A DNA stretch of 19,575 nucleotides from Pseudomonadaceae bacterium UBA836 (GTDB taxonomy: Bacteria > Pseudomonadota > Gammaproteobacteria > Pseudomonadales > Pseudomonadaceae): positions 1 through 19,575 of the forward strand of contig DBHE01000128.1 of assembly GCA_002296055.1 (NCBI GenBank). The letters are read 5' to 3'. The translations under genes were made by a program, and so were the position numbers. How positions within the stretch are numbered: position 1 is the stretch's first letter; each line of letters opens with the position of its first letter. This document shows positions 8,798-14,766 of this stretch, piece after piece. The notes beneath the pieces are model-generated. The model searched no databases, was not told the origin of the DNA, and was given only the letters and a program-made list of their open reading frames with translations.

Positions 8798-8860
8798 TGC
8801 AGAAGGTCTCCCGTGTAGCAAGGGCAAGACGCCCATCAGGCGGCTTGGCGATCTTGCGGG

Positions 8861-8894
8861 AGACTAGCGAGCGGGAGGTTAAGCGCGGGTTAAG
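8861..8894 (-). promoter_or_regulatory. candidate response-regulator operator and promoter of the efflux operon
   Basis: On the minus strand two identical heptamers CTTAACC (8894-8888 and 8883-8877) are separated by CGCG, an 11-bp period. Ten bases further downstream is TAGTCT (8866-8861), a plausible -10 box. This matches PhoB/PmrA-type activated promoters, where the tandem site replaces the -35 and ends about 10-11 bp before the -10. Transcription would start near 8854, leaving a leader of about 57 bases before the channel gene. The operon encodes an OmpR/PhoB-family regulator, so autoregulation is the natural inference. Not tested. Confidence 0.55.
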
Positions 8895-8943
8895 AACGTG
8901 CTGATCAATGCCGCACGGCTTTTGCGAGTGGCATCGACCAGCG

Positions 8944-8986
8944 CTTGCTTACGCAAGGGCAGGAGCACGGCAGCCCCTGCCGGGGC
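8944..8986 (-). terminator. possible weak termination/processing hairpins after the small secreted-protein gene
   Basis: One base past the stop codon is a perfect stem GCCCC-GGCA-GGGGC (8986-8973), then a second stem CTTGC-GTAA-GCAAG (8957-8944). Neither is followed by a T run on the minus strand, so intrinsic termination is doubtful; they may protect the 3' end or slow polymerase. Read-through into the pump operon is possible. Confidence 0.3.
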
Positions 8987-8987
8987 A

Positions 8988-9320
8988 TCAGTCCATATCG
9001 TCCAGGGTGAAGACAACGTCGTCACGGGCAACGTCGATTTCCCAGACGGTGTAGGTGTCGCCGTCTTCATCCTGGGCACGAATGTCGAAGATGGACGACT
9101 TGGCACCGCGCAGGTTCACCCGCACTGTGTGGCCGTCAGGCAGGATGTCTTCGTCCAGCACATCTTCTTCCCAGCTCTTGGATTTGGCGTGGCTGACATA
9201 CAGGTAATAGATGTCGTAGCCGGTATCGTTTGTCACCTCGACATAGCCATCGAAGCCGGCGGCTGCGGGGCCGCTGAACAGGCATAGGACGGCAAACAGC
9301 GCTAAGGCTTTTTTGATCAT
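8988..9320 (-). CDS. small secreted acidic protein, unknown function
   Basis: A 110-residue protein with a clear Sec signal peptide (MIKKALALFAVLCLFSGPAAA, cleavage after AAA at about residue 21). The mature part is acidic and ends DDVVFTLDDMD. The stretch VTNDTGYDIYYLYVSHAKSKSWEEDVLDEDILPDGHTVRVNL resembles a fold unit seen in many uncharacterised exported bacterial proteins: a beta strand of the type 'NxTGYxIxxLYVS', then 'WxxDxLxxxxLxxGxxxxV'. Some of those carry misleading database names. It is periplasmic or secreted. The start at 9320 is chosen for the signal peptide and the strong GGGAGAG sequence 5-10 bases upstream; in-frame ATGs at 9413 and 9386 lack such sites. It lies between opgH and the pump operon on the same strand and is probably its own transcription unit. 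Confidence 0.78.
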   Translation of the reverse strand: MIKKALALFAVLCLFSGPAAAGFDGYVEVTNDTGYDIYYLYVSHAKSKSWEEDVLDEDILPDGHTVRVNLRGAKSSIFDIRAQDEDGDTYTVWEIDVARDDVVFTLDDMD

Positions 9321-9534
9321 TTTTCTCTCCCTGGGTGCGCCCGTCTGGTAGGCGCGAAAGCTGATCGGACAGACCGAACAACGCATGTGGCAGCCGGCCA
9401 CGCCGCGACGCATGTCGCCGCAGAGGCGGCGAACGGGGTGCAGTGACCGGAATGTTGGCCAGCGTAATGCTGGCCGGATAGAAGGATATAGCCAGGGACG
9501 GTGATGGCAAGTACCTAAAACTAGGTATTTACCA
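9321..9534. other. 214-base intergenic leader with several inverted repeats
   Basis: No gene is supported here. It holds the upstream region of the small secreted-protein gene. Visible structures are a stem TCGCCGC-AGAG-GCGGCGA (9415-9432), a stem GGCCAGC-GTAAT-GCTGGCC (9457-9475) and most of the long AT-rich dyad at 9503-9536. The octamer ACGCATGT occurs twice (9381-9388, 9408-9415). Confidence 0.6.
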
Positions 9535-9536
9535 TC
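9503..9536. repeat. 15-bp inverted repeat at the opgH stop codon
   Basis: The arms GATGGCAAGTACCTA (9503-9517) and TAGGTATTTACCATC (9522-9536) match at 13 of 15 positions around AAAC. The core is TACCTA-N4-TAGGTA. It overlaps the opgH stop codon. It is more AT-rich than the surroundings and has no T tract, so it could be a dimeric-regulator operator (LuxR/NarL-like half-site spacing) for the gene at 9320, or a transcript-end hairpin for opgH. Confidence 0.6.
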
Positions 9537-11637
9537 AGTGTGCGATACGACGCTGCAGCAGCTTACCCCAGGGGCTATCTGGTGAGCCCTGCCAGACCTG
9601 CTGGTGCAACCAGCTCAAGGCGTTGGCGTCGGCCGCCAGCAGTTGGCGCTGGGCCGGGGTGAGTTGTTCCGGGCCCTGCTCAAGGCAGCGTTGGCGCAGC
9701 AGTTGCAGCTCCTGCTGTTGACGGCGGGCTCGCGGTGGGTGCGCCAAGGCAACGTGCAACCGCTGGGTAGCCGGGTGGATGACAGCTTCGATAAAAGCAT
9801 CGCGCTCATCGATAGCCGACAGGCTGGAGGGTTGCTCCAGCGCCTCCAGCAAGCTATTGCCGCGCTGCTCGTCTGGGCTGAGCAGCAGGCCTCGGTCGCG
9901 CAACCAGGTGCCGATGCCAATGCGGCTGAACAGGACAAACAATGGTGCAGCTAGCACCAGTGGCACAGCGACCGGCAGGGACCAGAGGAAGAACATCGGC
10001 TGCAGCCACAGGGCAAAAGCCGACCAGCCCAGTGCGATCAGGCTGCCAATGCCCTGATCGAGCACCGCCGCCAGCCAACTGGTTTCGCCGCTGCGGTTTT
10101 GCCCGGCCCAGCGCAGGTTGACATTGAACAGGGCCTCTACCACATAGCGACTGTGCGCCAGCATGCGGATCGGGGCGAGCAGGGCGGAGGCCAGGGACTC
10201 CAGCAGCACGCTAAGACACAAACGGCGAGCGCCGCCGTAGCGTTGACGTTGCCCACTGAGCAGGACATCAGCCAGGGCCAGTAGCTTGGGCACAAACAGC
10301 AGGGTCAGGGTGATACCAACTAACGCCAGCGCCTTGGTTGGATGCCACTCAGGCCACAGCGGGAATAGCTGATTGGGCTGCGGGAAATAGTTGATTGGCC
10401 AGAGCACCAGTCGCGCCACTTCCACCGTGGTAAGCACCAGAAAGCCGAACCACAACGGCGAGGCCAGATACCCCATGATGCCGTTGAGAAAGGCCAGCCG
10501 ATGGGCCAGGCGCAGGCGTCGGCTGAACAGCATCAGCCACAGGTGCTGCAGGTTGCCCTTGGCCCAGCGGCGATCGCGCGTCAGCTCATCGCTGAGGGTG
10601 GGTGGCGATTCCTCATAACTGGCGTGCAGTTCCGGCTCCAGCCAGACCTCCTGGCCGGCGCGGCCCATGTAAGCCGCTTCGACAAAGTCGTGACTGAGCA
10701 CCGAGCCCTTGAACAGGCCCCAGCCCGGCAGACGACGCAGGCCGCAGTGCTGCATGAAGGGGCGAATGCGCAAAATGGCGTTGTGCCCCCAGAAAGCGGC
10801 CTCGCCCAATTGCACGGCCGCCAGGCCGGTGGTGAACAGCGGGCCGTACAGTTGGTTGGCGAATTGCTGGATACGTGCGAACAGCGACTGTGCGTTGAGC
10901 AGGCGGGGGCTGGATTGCAGAATGCCAACCTGCGGGTGGCGCTCCATCAATTGCACCATTTGTACGATGGTGTCGCCGCCCATCAGGCTATCGGCATCCA
11001 GTACCACCATGTACTGGTAATCGCGGCCCCAACGCCGCAGAAAGTCGGCAATGTTGCCGCTCTTGTGGTTCAGGTTGAGCTTGCGGCGGCGGTAGAACAG
11101 GCGTGCTTGCGCGCCCAGTTCAAGGCGCAGGGCCTGCCAGGCTGCCTGCTCCTGCAGCCACACGTCGGCGTCTCGGCTGTCGGAGAGAATGTAGAAATCA
11201 AAGTGCTGCAGTTCGCCACTGGCTTGCAGGCTTTGGTAAATGGCTTTCAGCCCCAGCAGGCTGCGCGCCACCGGCTCATGGTAAATCGGCATGACCACGG
11301 CGGTACGCGCCAACGGAGTAGCGGCCAGGGTTTGCGGGTCCTGGCGCCGCAATAGACTGCGCTGGTCCCCGCCACAGCGGCGCAATACAAAGCCGATCAG
11401 GCCGATCCAGAAACCCAACGAAAGCCAGGTGAACAACAGTGCAAACAGCGCTGCGATACCTACCTCGACCCAGGTGCGCCCGTGGTATGGCAATACCGAG
11501 AGCAGAAACCAGGTGGCTGCAGCGGTCTGTCCCAGTACCAGCGTCAGCAACAGCACGCGTCGACGTCGCGCACTGCTGCGCCAGTTGTCCTGCGGGCGCG
11601 TACTGGCGGGCAGCAGGGTCGGCGGCAGGCTGGTCAT
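9535..11637 (-). CDS. opgH: glucans biosynthesis glucosyltransferase H
   Basis: A 700-residue inner-membrane glycosyltransferase (GT2) that polymerises glucose from UDP-glucose into the beta-1,2 backbone of osmoregulated periplasmic glucans. N-terminal helices lie at about 28-49 and 58-87. The cytoplasmic catalytic domain (about 110-365) has VVMPIYHEP, YILSDSRD (D153), HKSGNIADFLRRWG, the DxD motif VVLDADSLMGGD (D214/D216), GHNAILR, SHDFVEAA (D317) and RDRRWAKGN (R357-W358). Further helices follow (about 383-600) with a cytoplasmic tail. It aligns closely in motif order with E. coli OpgH but lacks most of the roughly 140 residues before the first helix there. The start overlaps the stop of the small upstream gene (TGATG), so the two are translationally coupled. 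OpgG is encoded two genes upstream. Confidence 0.95.
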   Translation of the reverse strand: MTSLPPTLLPASTRPQDNWRSSARRRRVLLLTLVLGQTAAATWFLLSVLPYHGRTWVEVGIAALFALLFTWLSLGFWIGLIGFVLRRCGGDQRSLLRRQDPQTLAATPLARTAVVMPIYHEPVARSLLGLKAIYQSLQASGELQHFDFYILSDSRDADVWLQEQAAWQALRLELGAQARLFYRRRKLNLNHKSGNIADFLRRWGRDYQYMVVLDADSLMGGDTIVQMVQLMERHPQVGILQSSPRLLNAQSLFARIQQFANQLYGPLFTTGLAAVQLGEAAFWGHNAILRIRPFMQHCGLRRLPGWGLFKGSVLSHDFVEAAYMGRAGQEVWLEPELHASYEESPPTLSDELTRDRRWAKGNLQHLWLMLFSRRLRLAHRLAFLNGIMGYLASPLWFGFLVLTTVEVARLVLWPINYFPQPNQLFPLWPEWHPTKALALVGITLTLLFVPKLLALADVLLSGQRQRYGGARRLCLSVLLESLASALLAPIRMLAHSRYVVEALFNVNLRWAGQNRSGETSWLAAVLDQGIGSLIALGWSAFALWLQPMFFLWSLPVAVPLVLAAPLFVLFSRIGIGTWLRDRGLLLSPDEQRGNSLLEALEQPSSLSAIDERDAFIEAVIHPATQRLHVALAHPPRARRQQQELQLLRQRCLEQGPEQLTPAQRQLLAADANALSWLHQQVWQGSPDSPWGKLLQRRIAH

Positions 11638-11885
11638 CAGTAAGCTCCGTAGCGCAGGCTACCCCGACGCAGGGGCGGCGCGGCAGGGGGAATATCGGTG
11701 TCGCTCGGCAGATCAGCGCGGGCGGCCTGCATAGCGACCTCCAGTGCTGGTCGCTGTTGCTGTTGCAGTGCCTGACGGGTGATGGCCAGGGCCTTGAGCT
11801 CGCGTTCACGTCCCAGTGGCAGCCCGGCCCAGTACCAATAGGCCAGGATGCGCTGCAAAATGACGTCGCTGTCTGGCGGCTGCAT
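11637..11885 (-). CDS. small protein encoded between opgG and opgH
   Basis: An 82-residue protein that I do not recognise. It begins MQPPDSDVILQRILAYWYWAG, continues with a charged, Gln/Ala-rich helical stretch (about 25-58, including ALQQQQRPALEVAMQAARAD) and ends in a Pro-rich, basic tail (PPAAPPLRRGSLRYGAY). No signal peptide or clear membrane helix is seen, so it is probably cytoplasmic. Evidence that it is translated: GGAG overlapping the end of opgG sits 8 bases before the ATG; only 3 bases separate it from the opgG stop; and its stop overlaps the opgH start as TGATG. It may replace the N-terminal cytoplasmic extension missing from this OpgH, or assist OpgH assembly. Both are inferences. 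Confidence 0.75.
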   Translation of the reverse strand: MQPPDSDVILQRILAYWYWAGLPLGRERELKALAITRQALQQQQRPALEVAMQAARADLPSDTDIPPAAPPLRRGSLRYGAY

Positions 11886-11888
11886 GGC

Positions 11889-13433
11889 TTACTCCGGGGT
11901 GGCCAGCAGGTCGCTGCCGGCGGGTAGTTCGTATTGCCAGGTTTCGCTCAGGCTGTTCTCGCCCTCTCGCAGATGGGCGCGCAGGGCCAGTGCCTGATCT
12001 GCAGCGGGGCGCACCAGCATCGACAGGCGCCAGCGTTTCAGCGCCGGCAGGTATTGGACAAACTGCTCGATTAGTTCGCCCTCATGCTGCATCTCCACCT
12101 CGCCGATGACGGCGGCGTCGGCATCCAGCGCGTCTAGCGGGCCGCCGGCAAAGTCGACAATCAGACGCAGTGCGCCTTCCTCGTTGCCGCCGCCAACGCG
12201 CATGCCGTCGCCAACGAAACTTTCACGCGCACTGGCCAGGCGGCTGTTGGCGACTGACTCGTCGCCAAACAGCACGCGGTAGCGCTGTTTCAGCGGCTTG
12301 CCACGTTGCACCGCGTCGCCCGGTTGCCAGAACGCGACTATGTTGTCGTTGGTTTCGTCCGGCGTGGGGATCTGCACCAGCACCACCTTGCCTGGCCCCC
12401 AGTTGCCGTCGGTCTCGACCCAGGCGCTGGGGCGACCGTCGTAGATGGCTTCCGGGTCCTGATAGCTGCGAAAATCGGTGTCGCGTTGCAGCAGGCCGAA
12501 ACCGCGCAGATTTTGCACGCTGAAATAATCCATGCGCAGGGTGGCCGGGTTGCGCAGCGGCCGCCACAGCCACTCGCCACTGCCGCCATCGTGAATCAGC
12601 AGACCATCGGAATCGTGCACTTCGGGGCGCCACTCGCCGCGTGGGCGGATGCTGTTTTCGCCGTAGTAGAACATGCTGGTCAGCGGCGCAACGCCAAGTA
12701 GTTCCACGTCCTGCCGTGGAAACAGCACCGACTCCACGGCCAGCACGGTGTGCTCGCCCGGCGTCACCACAAATCGGTAGGCGCCGCTCATGCTGGGGCT
12801 GTCGAGTAAGCCGTAGAAGGTCATGCTGGTGGCGTCTGGCGCCGGGCGTTCGAGCCAGAACTCGACAAAGTCAGGAAACTCCTCGCCGCCGGGCAGGCCC
12901 GTGTTGAGCGCCAGGCCGCGTCCGGAAATACCAAAGTTGTTGTCCCGGCCCACCGCGCGGAAGTAACTGGCGCCGGCAAACACCAGAAATTGGTTTGCCT
13001 GGTCGTCGCCCTTGAGTGGAAACGTCAGCTTGAAGCCGGCGTAGCCGAGGTCGGCGGGTACCAGCCGTTCGACCTCTGTATTGGGGTAGGAGAACTGGTT
13101 CTTGGCGAAGGTCAGCGGCGATACGCCCTGGTCATCGATGACGTGTACCTGGACCGGATGGCGGTAGAACAGACCGGGGGGCACGGGCATGACCTGAAAC
13201 GCCGATTCACTCTCGTGCCAAAGGCTGTTCTCGGGTTTGAAGCGGATGCCCTGGTAATCGTCGAAGCTGAGTTCTTGCAGAAAGCGCGGCACTTCCTTGG
13301 GCGGCGAGTAAGCCGCTTCAGCGCGTTCGCGCGCCTGGGTAATGACGTTTTCGAAGCTGAAATCGGCGGCCTGCAGGCCGAGTGGCAGGCAGAGGCTGAA
13401 GGCGGCACTGAGCAGAACAGTCCCTCGAAGCAT
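11889..13433 (-). CDS. opgG: glucan biosynthesis protein G (OpgG/OpgD family)
   Basis: A 514-residue periplasmic protein, near the 511 residues of E. coli OpgG. The signal peptide is MLRGTVLLSAAFSLCLPLGLQA with cleavage before ADFSFENV. Family segments in order include YQGIRFKPENSLWH, GLFYRHPVQVHVID, LGYAGFKLTFPL, VFAGASYFRAVG, GISGRGLALNTG, EEFPDFVEFWLERP, MFYYGENSIRPRGEWRPEVHDSDGL (split here across a conserved region), QRDTDFRSYQDPEAIYDGRPSAW and NDNIVAFWQPGD. OpgG acts in the periplasm with OpgH in making branched osmoregulated glucans; some OpgG/OpgD homologues are beta-1,2-glucanases. I start at the ATG at 13433, with AAGGA 9 bases upstream, rather than an in-frame TTG at 13451. It is the first gene of an opgG-small gene-opgH operon. 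OpgD cannot be fully excluded, but the pairing with opgH favours OpgG. Confidence 0.93.
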   Translation of the reverse strand: MLRGTVLLSAAFSLCLPLGLQAADFSFENVITQARERAEAAYSPPKEVPRFLQELSFDDYQGIRFKPENSLWHESESAFQVMPVPPGLFYRHPVQVHVIDDQGVSPLTFAKNQFSYPNTEVERLVPADLGYAGFKLTFPLKGDDQANQFLVFAGASYFRAVGRDNNFGISGRGLALNTGLPGGEEFPDFVEFWLERPAPDATSMTFYGLLDSPSMSGAYRFVVTPGEHTVLAVESVLFPRQDVELLGVAPLTSMFYYGENSIRPRGEWRPEVHDSDGLLIHDGGSGEWLWRPLRNPATLRMDYFSVQNLRGFGLLQRDTDFRSYQDPEAIYDGRPSAWVETDGNWGPGKVVLVQIPTPDETNDNIVAFWQPGDAVQRGKPLKQRYRVLFGDESVANSRLASARESFVGDGMRVGGGNEEGALRLIVDFAGGPLDALDADAAVIGEVEMQHEGELIEQFVQYLPALKRWRLSMLVRPAADQALALRAHLREGENSLSETWQYELPAGSDLLATPE

Positions 13434-13466
13434 GGTGCGAATTCCTTGCAATAGGTATCTGAGCGC

Positions 13467-13494
13467 TTAGGCCGCAAAGTCGCGCCGCAGTTCC
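13467..13494 (-). promoter_or_regulatory. candidate sigma-E/AlgU-type promoter of opgG
   Basis: Minus-strand GGAACTG (13494-13488) is followed after 15 bases by GCCTAA (13472-13467). The sigma-E consensus is about GGAACTT-N15/16-GTCTAA, so each box has one mismatch. A transcript would start near 13460, about 27 bases before the ATG. From memory, E. coli mdoGH belongs to the sigma-E regulon, which makes the match more credible. Motif-based only. Confidence 0.45.
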
Positions 13495-13524
13495 CGTTGC
13501 AGCGCCGGCAACCGCACTGGCGTC

Positions 13525-13530
13525 TATGCT
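13525..13530 (+). promoter_or_regulatory. candidate -10 box of the SLATT-like gene
   Basis: TATGCT, preceded by C (CTATGCT), lies 36 bases before the ATG at 13566 and resembles the RpoS-type CTATACT -10. No good -35 lies 17 bases upstream, which is compatible with a sigma-S promoter but weak evidence. Confidence 0.28.
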
Positions 13531-13565
13531 CGAGAAGTAGGCCGGGTGAGCCACAGGGAGGCAGC

Positions 13566-14021
13566 ATGCAGACTCAGGCGCAGGCCCATTTGCTGGGGGA
13601 GTTGGAGGACAACATTCAGCGCTTTGATCGCGAGTCGGATAAGCACAAGAGGCTGTATCGGCGGTGCCAGAATCTGGTGATCGGCCTGACTGCGGTAACG
13701 TCCGTGGTGGCGGGGCTCGGCCTGCTGTTGCCGGGTGGCGAGCGCTACAGCCAGTTCGCGGTGTTGTGTCTGAGCGCGGGAGTGAGCGCGGTGACGGCCT
13801 GGGGCGAGATGCGCCGACTGCGCGAACTGTGGCAGCACGAGCGCGAGGTGTTCTACGCGCTGGTTGATCTGCGCCGAGAGCTGGAATTCGCCCGCACCTA
13901 TGGCGAGTTGAGTGTCAGCGATCTGCAGGCCTACTTTGCCCGCATGAATGTGCTGCTGGGCAGCAGCTCGCAGCAGTGGGCGCAGATCCACCAGCAACGC
14001 GCTGACCAGGGTAAGCCCTGA
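13566..14021 (+). CDS. SLATT/DUF4231-like two-transmembrane protein
   Basis: A 151-residue membrane protein. A charged N-terminal helix (EDNIQRFDRESDKHKRLYRRC, about 14-34) leads into two membrane helices (about 36-55 and 62-79) joined by a short loop. A long charged helix follows (EMRRLRELWQHEREVFYALVDLRRELEFAR, 81-110), then a C-terminal region. This order, with the xYRR motif before helix 1 and the RELWxxER pattern after helix 2, fits the SLATT/DUF4231 group, proposed as membrane effectors in nucleotide-signal conflict systems. The start is set by AGGGAGG 6-12 bases upstream of the ATG; upstream in-frame codons lack such a site. It is divergent from opgG and convergent with a DUF4399 gene. 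No cyclase or other defence partner is nearby, so a defensive role is not supported here. Confidence 0.65.
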   Translation: MQTQAQAHLLGELEDNIQRFDRESDKHKRLYRRCQNLVIGLTAVTSVVAGLGLLLPGGERYSQFAVLCLSAGVSAVTAWGEMRRLRELWQHEREVFYALVDLRRELEFARTYGELSVSDLQAYFARMNVLLGSSSQQWAQIHQQRADQGKP

Positions 14022-14041
14022 TCAGCGCCGGCTTGCTGCGG

Positions 14042-14464
14042 TTACTCGACCGTGATGGTGATTTGCTCGGAAGTAACCGAGGGCGACAGCGGGATGTGGT
14101 AGTGGTCGCCGACAATCAGCTGCAGGGTATGTTCGCCGGGTGGCAAGTCGAGGCTGGTCTGGGTCTGGCCACCGCCGAAGTGCACATGATTGTCGTCGGC
14201 AGGAATGGGTTGGCCTGCCGGCGGCAGGGTGTCGGTGTCGATCAGCAGGTGGTGGTGGCCGGTGCCGGGGCGTTCAACCCCTGCTGGTGCCACGCCCATG
14301 CCCTCAAGGCCAAACTGCACGGTGACCGGGGAGCTGACGGTCGCGCCGTCGCTGGGGGAAATGAAAAACACCTTGGCGTCTTCCGGTGCGGCGGTTTGGG
14401 CAAAGGCGAGGCTGGCGCTGCCGGCCAGCAGCAGGCCGGCGAGAGTGTGGGTGATCCGTTGCAT
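14042..14464 (-). CDS. secreted DUF4399 protein
   Basis: A 140-residue periplasmic protein. The signal peptide is MQRITHTLAGLLLAGSASLAFA, with cleavage at about residue 22. The mature part carries the DUF4399 signature: VFFISPSDGATVSSPVTVQFGLEGMGVAPAG, then RPGTGHHHLLIDTD, DDNHVHFGGGQTQTSLDLPPGEHTLQLIVGDHYHIP. The clustered histidines (HHH at 70-72, HVH at 93-95, HYH at 121-123) suggest metal binding, but this is inference. Family members are sometimes misnamed as rod-shape proteins. The start has AAGGAG 5-10 bases upstream. Its stop lies 20 bases from the stop of the convergent SLATT-like gene. The gene diverges from the gabD operon across a 302-base gap. Confidence 0.88.
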   Translation of the reverse strand: MQRITHTLAGLLLAGSASLAFAQTAAPEDAKVFFISPSDGATVSSPVTVQFGLEGMGVAPAGVERPGTGHHHLLIDTDTLPPAGQPIPADDNHVHFGGGQTQTSLDLPPGEHTLQLIVGDHYHIPLSPSVTSEQITITVE

Positions 14465-14639
14465 GGGGTGCTCCTTATTTGCGTGTTTGGCAGGGTGATA
14501 CTGCTTCTACGTCGACCCGCCAAACCGGCTCTGGTTCAAACCCCGCTGGCTGTTTGCGTCTGCTGTTTATCCTGCCTACCCTGTGGAGGAGGGTGCTGAC
14601 CGTGGGGGAACACGCTGACCGGAGCGCGGTCGACTGAAA

Positions 14640-14702
14640 CAGTGCCCTGCCGGTTATATCTTCGCCACGCCGCTCGCGGGGCGTCTTTTGCGCAGAGCAC
14701 TG
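14640..14702. repeat. nested inverted repeat
   Basis: The outer arms CAGTGCCCTGC (14640-14650) and GCAGAGCACTG (14692-14702) pair at 10 of 11 positions. Inside lies ACGCC...GGCGT around GCTCGCGG, followed by CTTTTG. The inner stem plus short T run could act as a weak rightward terminator; the whole could be a small interspersed palindrome. Confidence 0.45.
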
Positions 14703-14719
14703 CGTATCGTTTTTTAGTT

Positions 14720-14743
14720 GAGCAGGGCCGTCCTGCTCCTACA
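14720..14743. repeat. REP-like palindrome
   Basis: A stem GAGCAGG-GCCGT-CCTGCTC (14720-14738) is followed by CTACA, so the opposite strand reads TGTAGGAGCAGG. This resembles repetitive extragenic palindromes of Pseudomonas, which commonly carry TGTAGGAGC next to a short stem. It ends 23 bases upstream of gabD. Only one copy is in the window, so repetition cannot be confirmed here. Confidence 0.5.
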
Positions 14744-14766
14744 TCGTCTTGCCCCAGGAGGCCGCT

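Larger units (their letters stand above)
14465..14766. other. 302-base divergent intergenic region with palindromes
   Basis: No gene is supported. It must hold promoters for the DUF4399 gene (leftward) and gabD (rightward), but I see no convincing -35/-10 pair; TTGCGC-N17-TTTTTA (14689-14717) is a weak rightward candidate. The right half contains the nested inverted repeats at 14640-14702 and the REP-like palindrome at 14720-14743. The left half (about 14480-14635) shows no strong structure. Confidence 0.5.

Noticed and set aside
8798..8836. Earlier ATG for the outer-membrane channel
   Set aside because: It has no ribosome binding site and would bury the lipoprotein signal peptide 13 residues inside the protein.
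10501..11355. 284-codon plus-strand frame inside opgH
   Set aside because: Low-complexity composition, antisense to the catalytic domain of OpgH, no ribosome binding site seen.
13566..14464. Possible CBASS-like or other defence module around the SLATT-like gene
   Set aside because: No cyclase, reverse transcriptase, protease or sensor gene adjoins it; the neighbours are opgG and a DUF4399 gene on the opposite strand.
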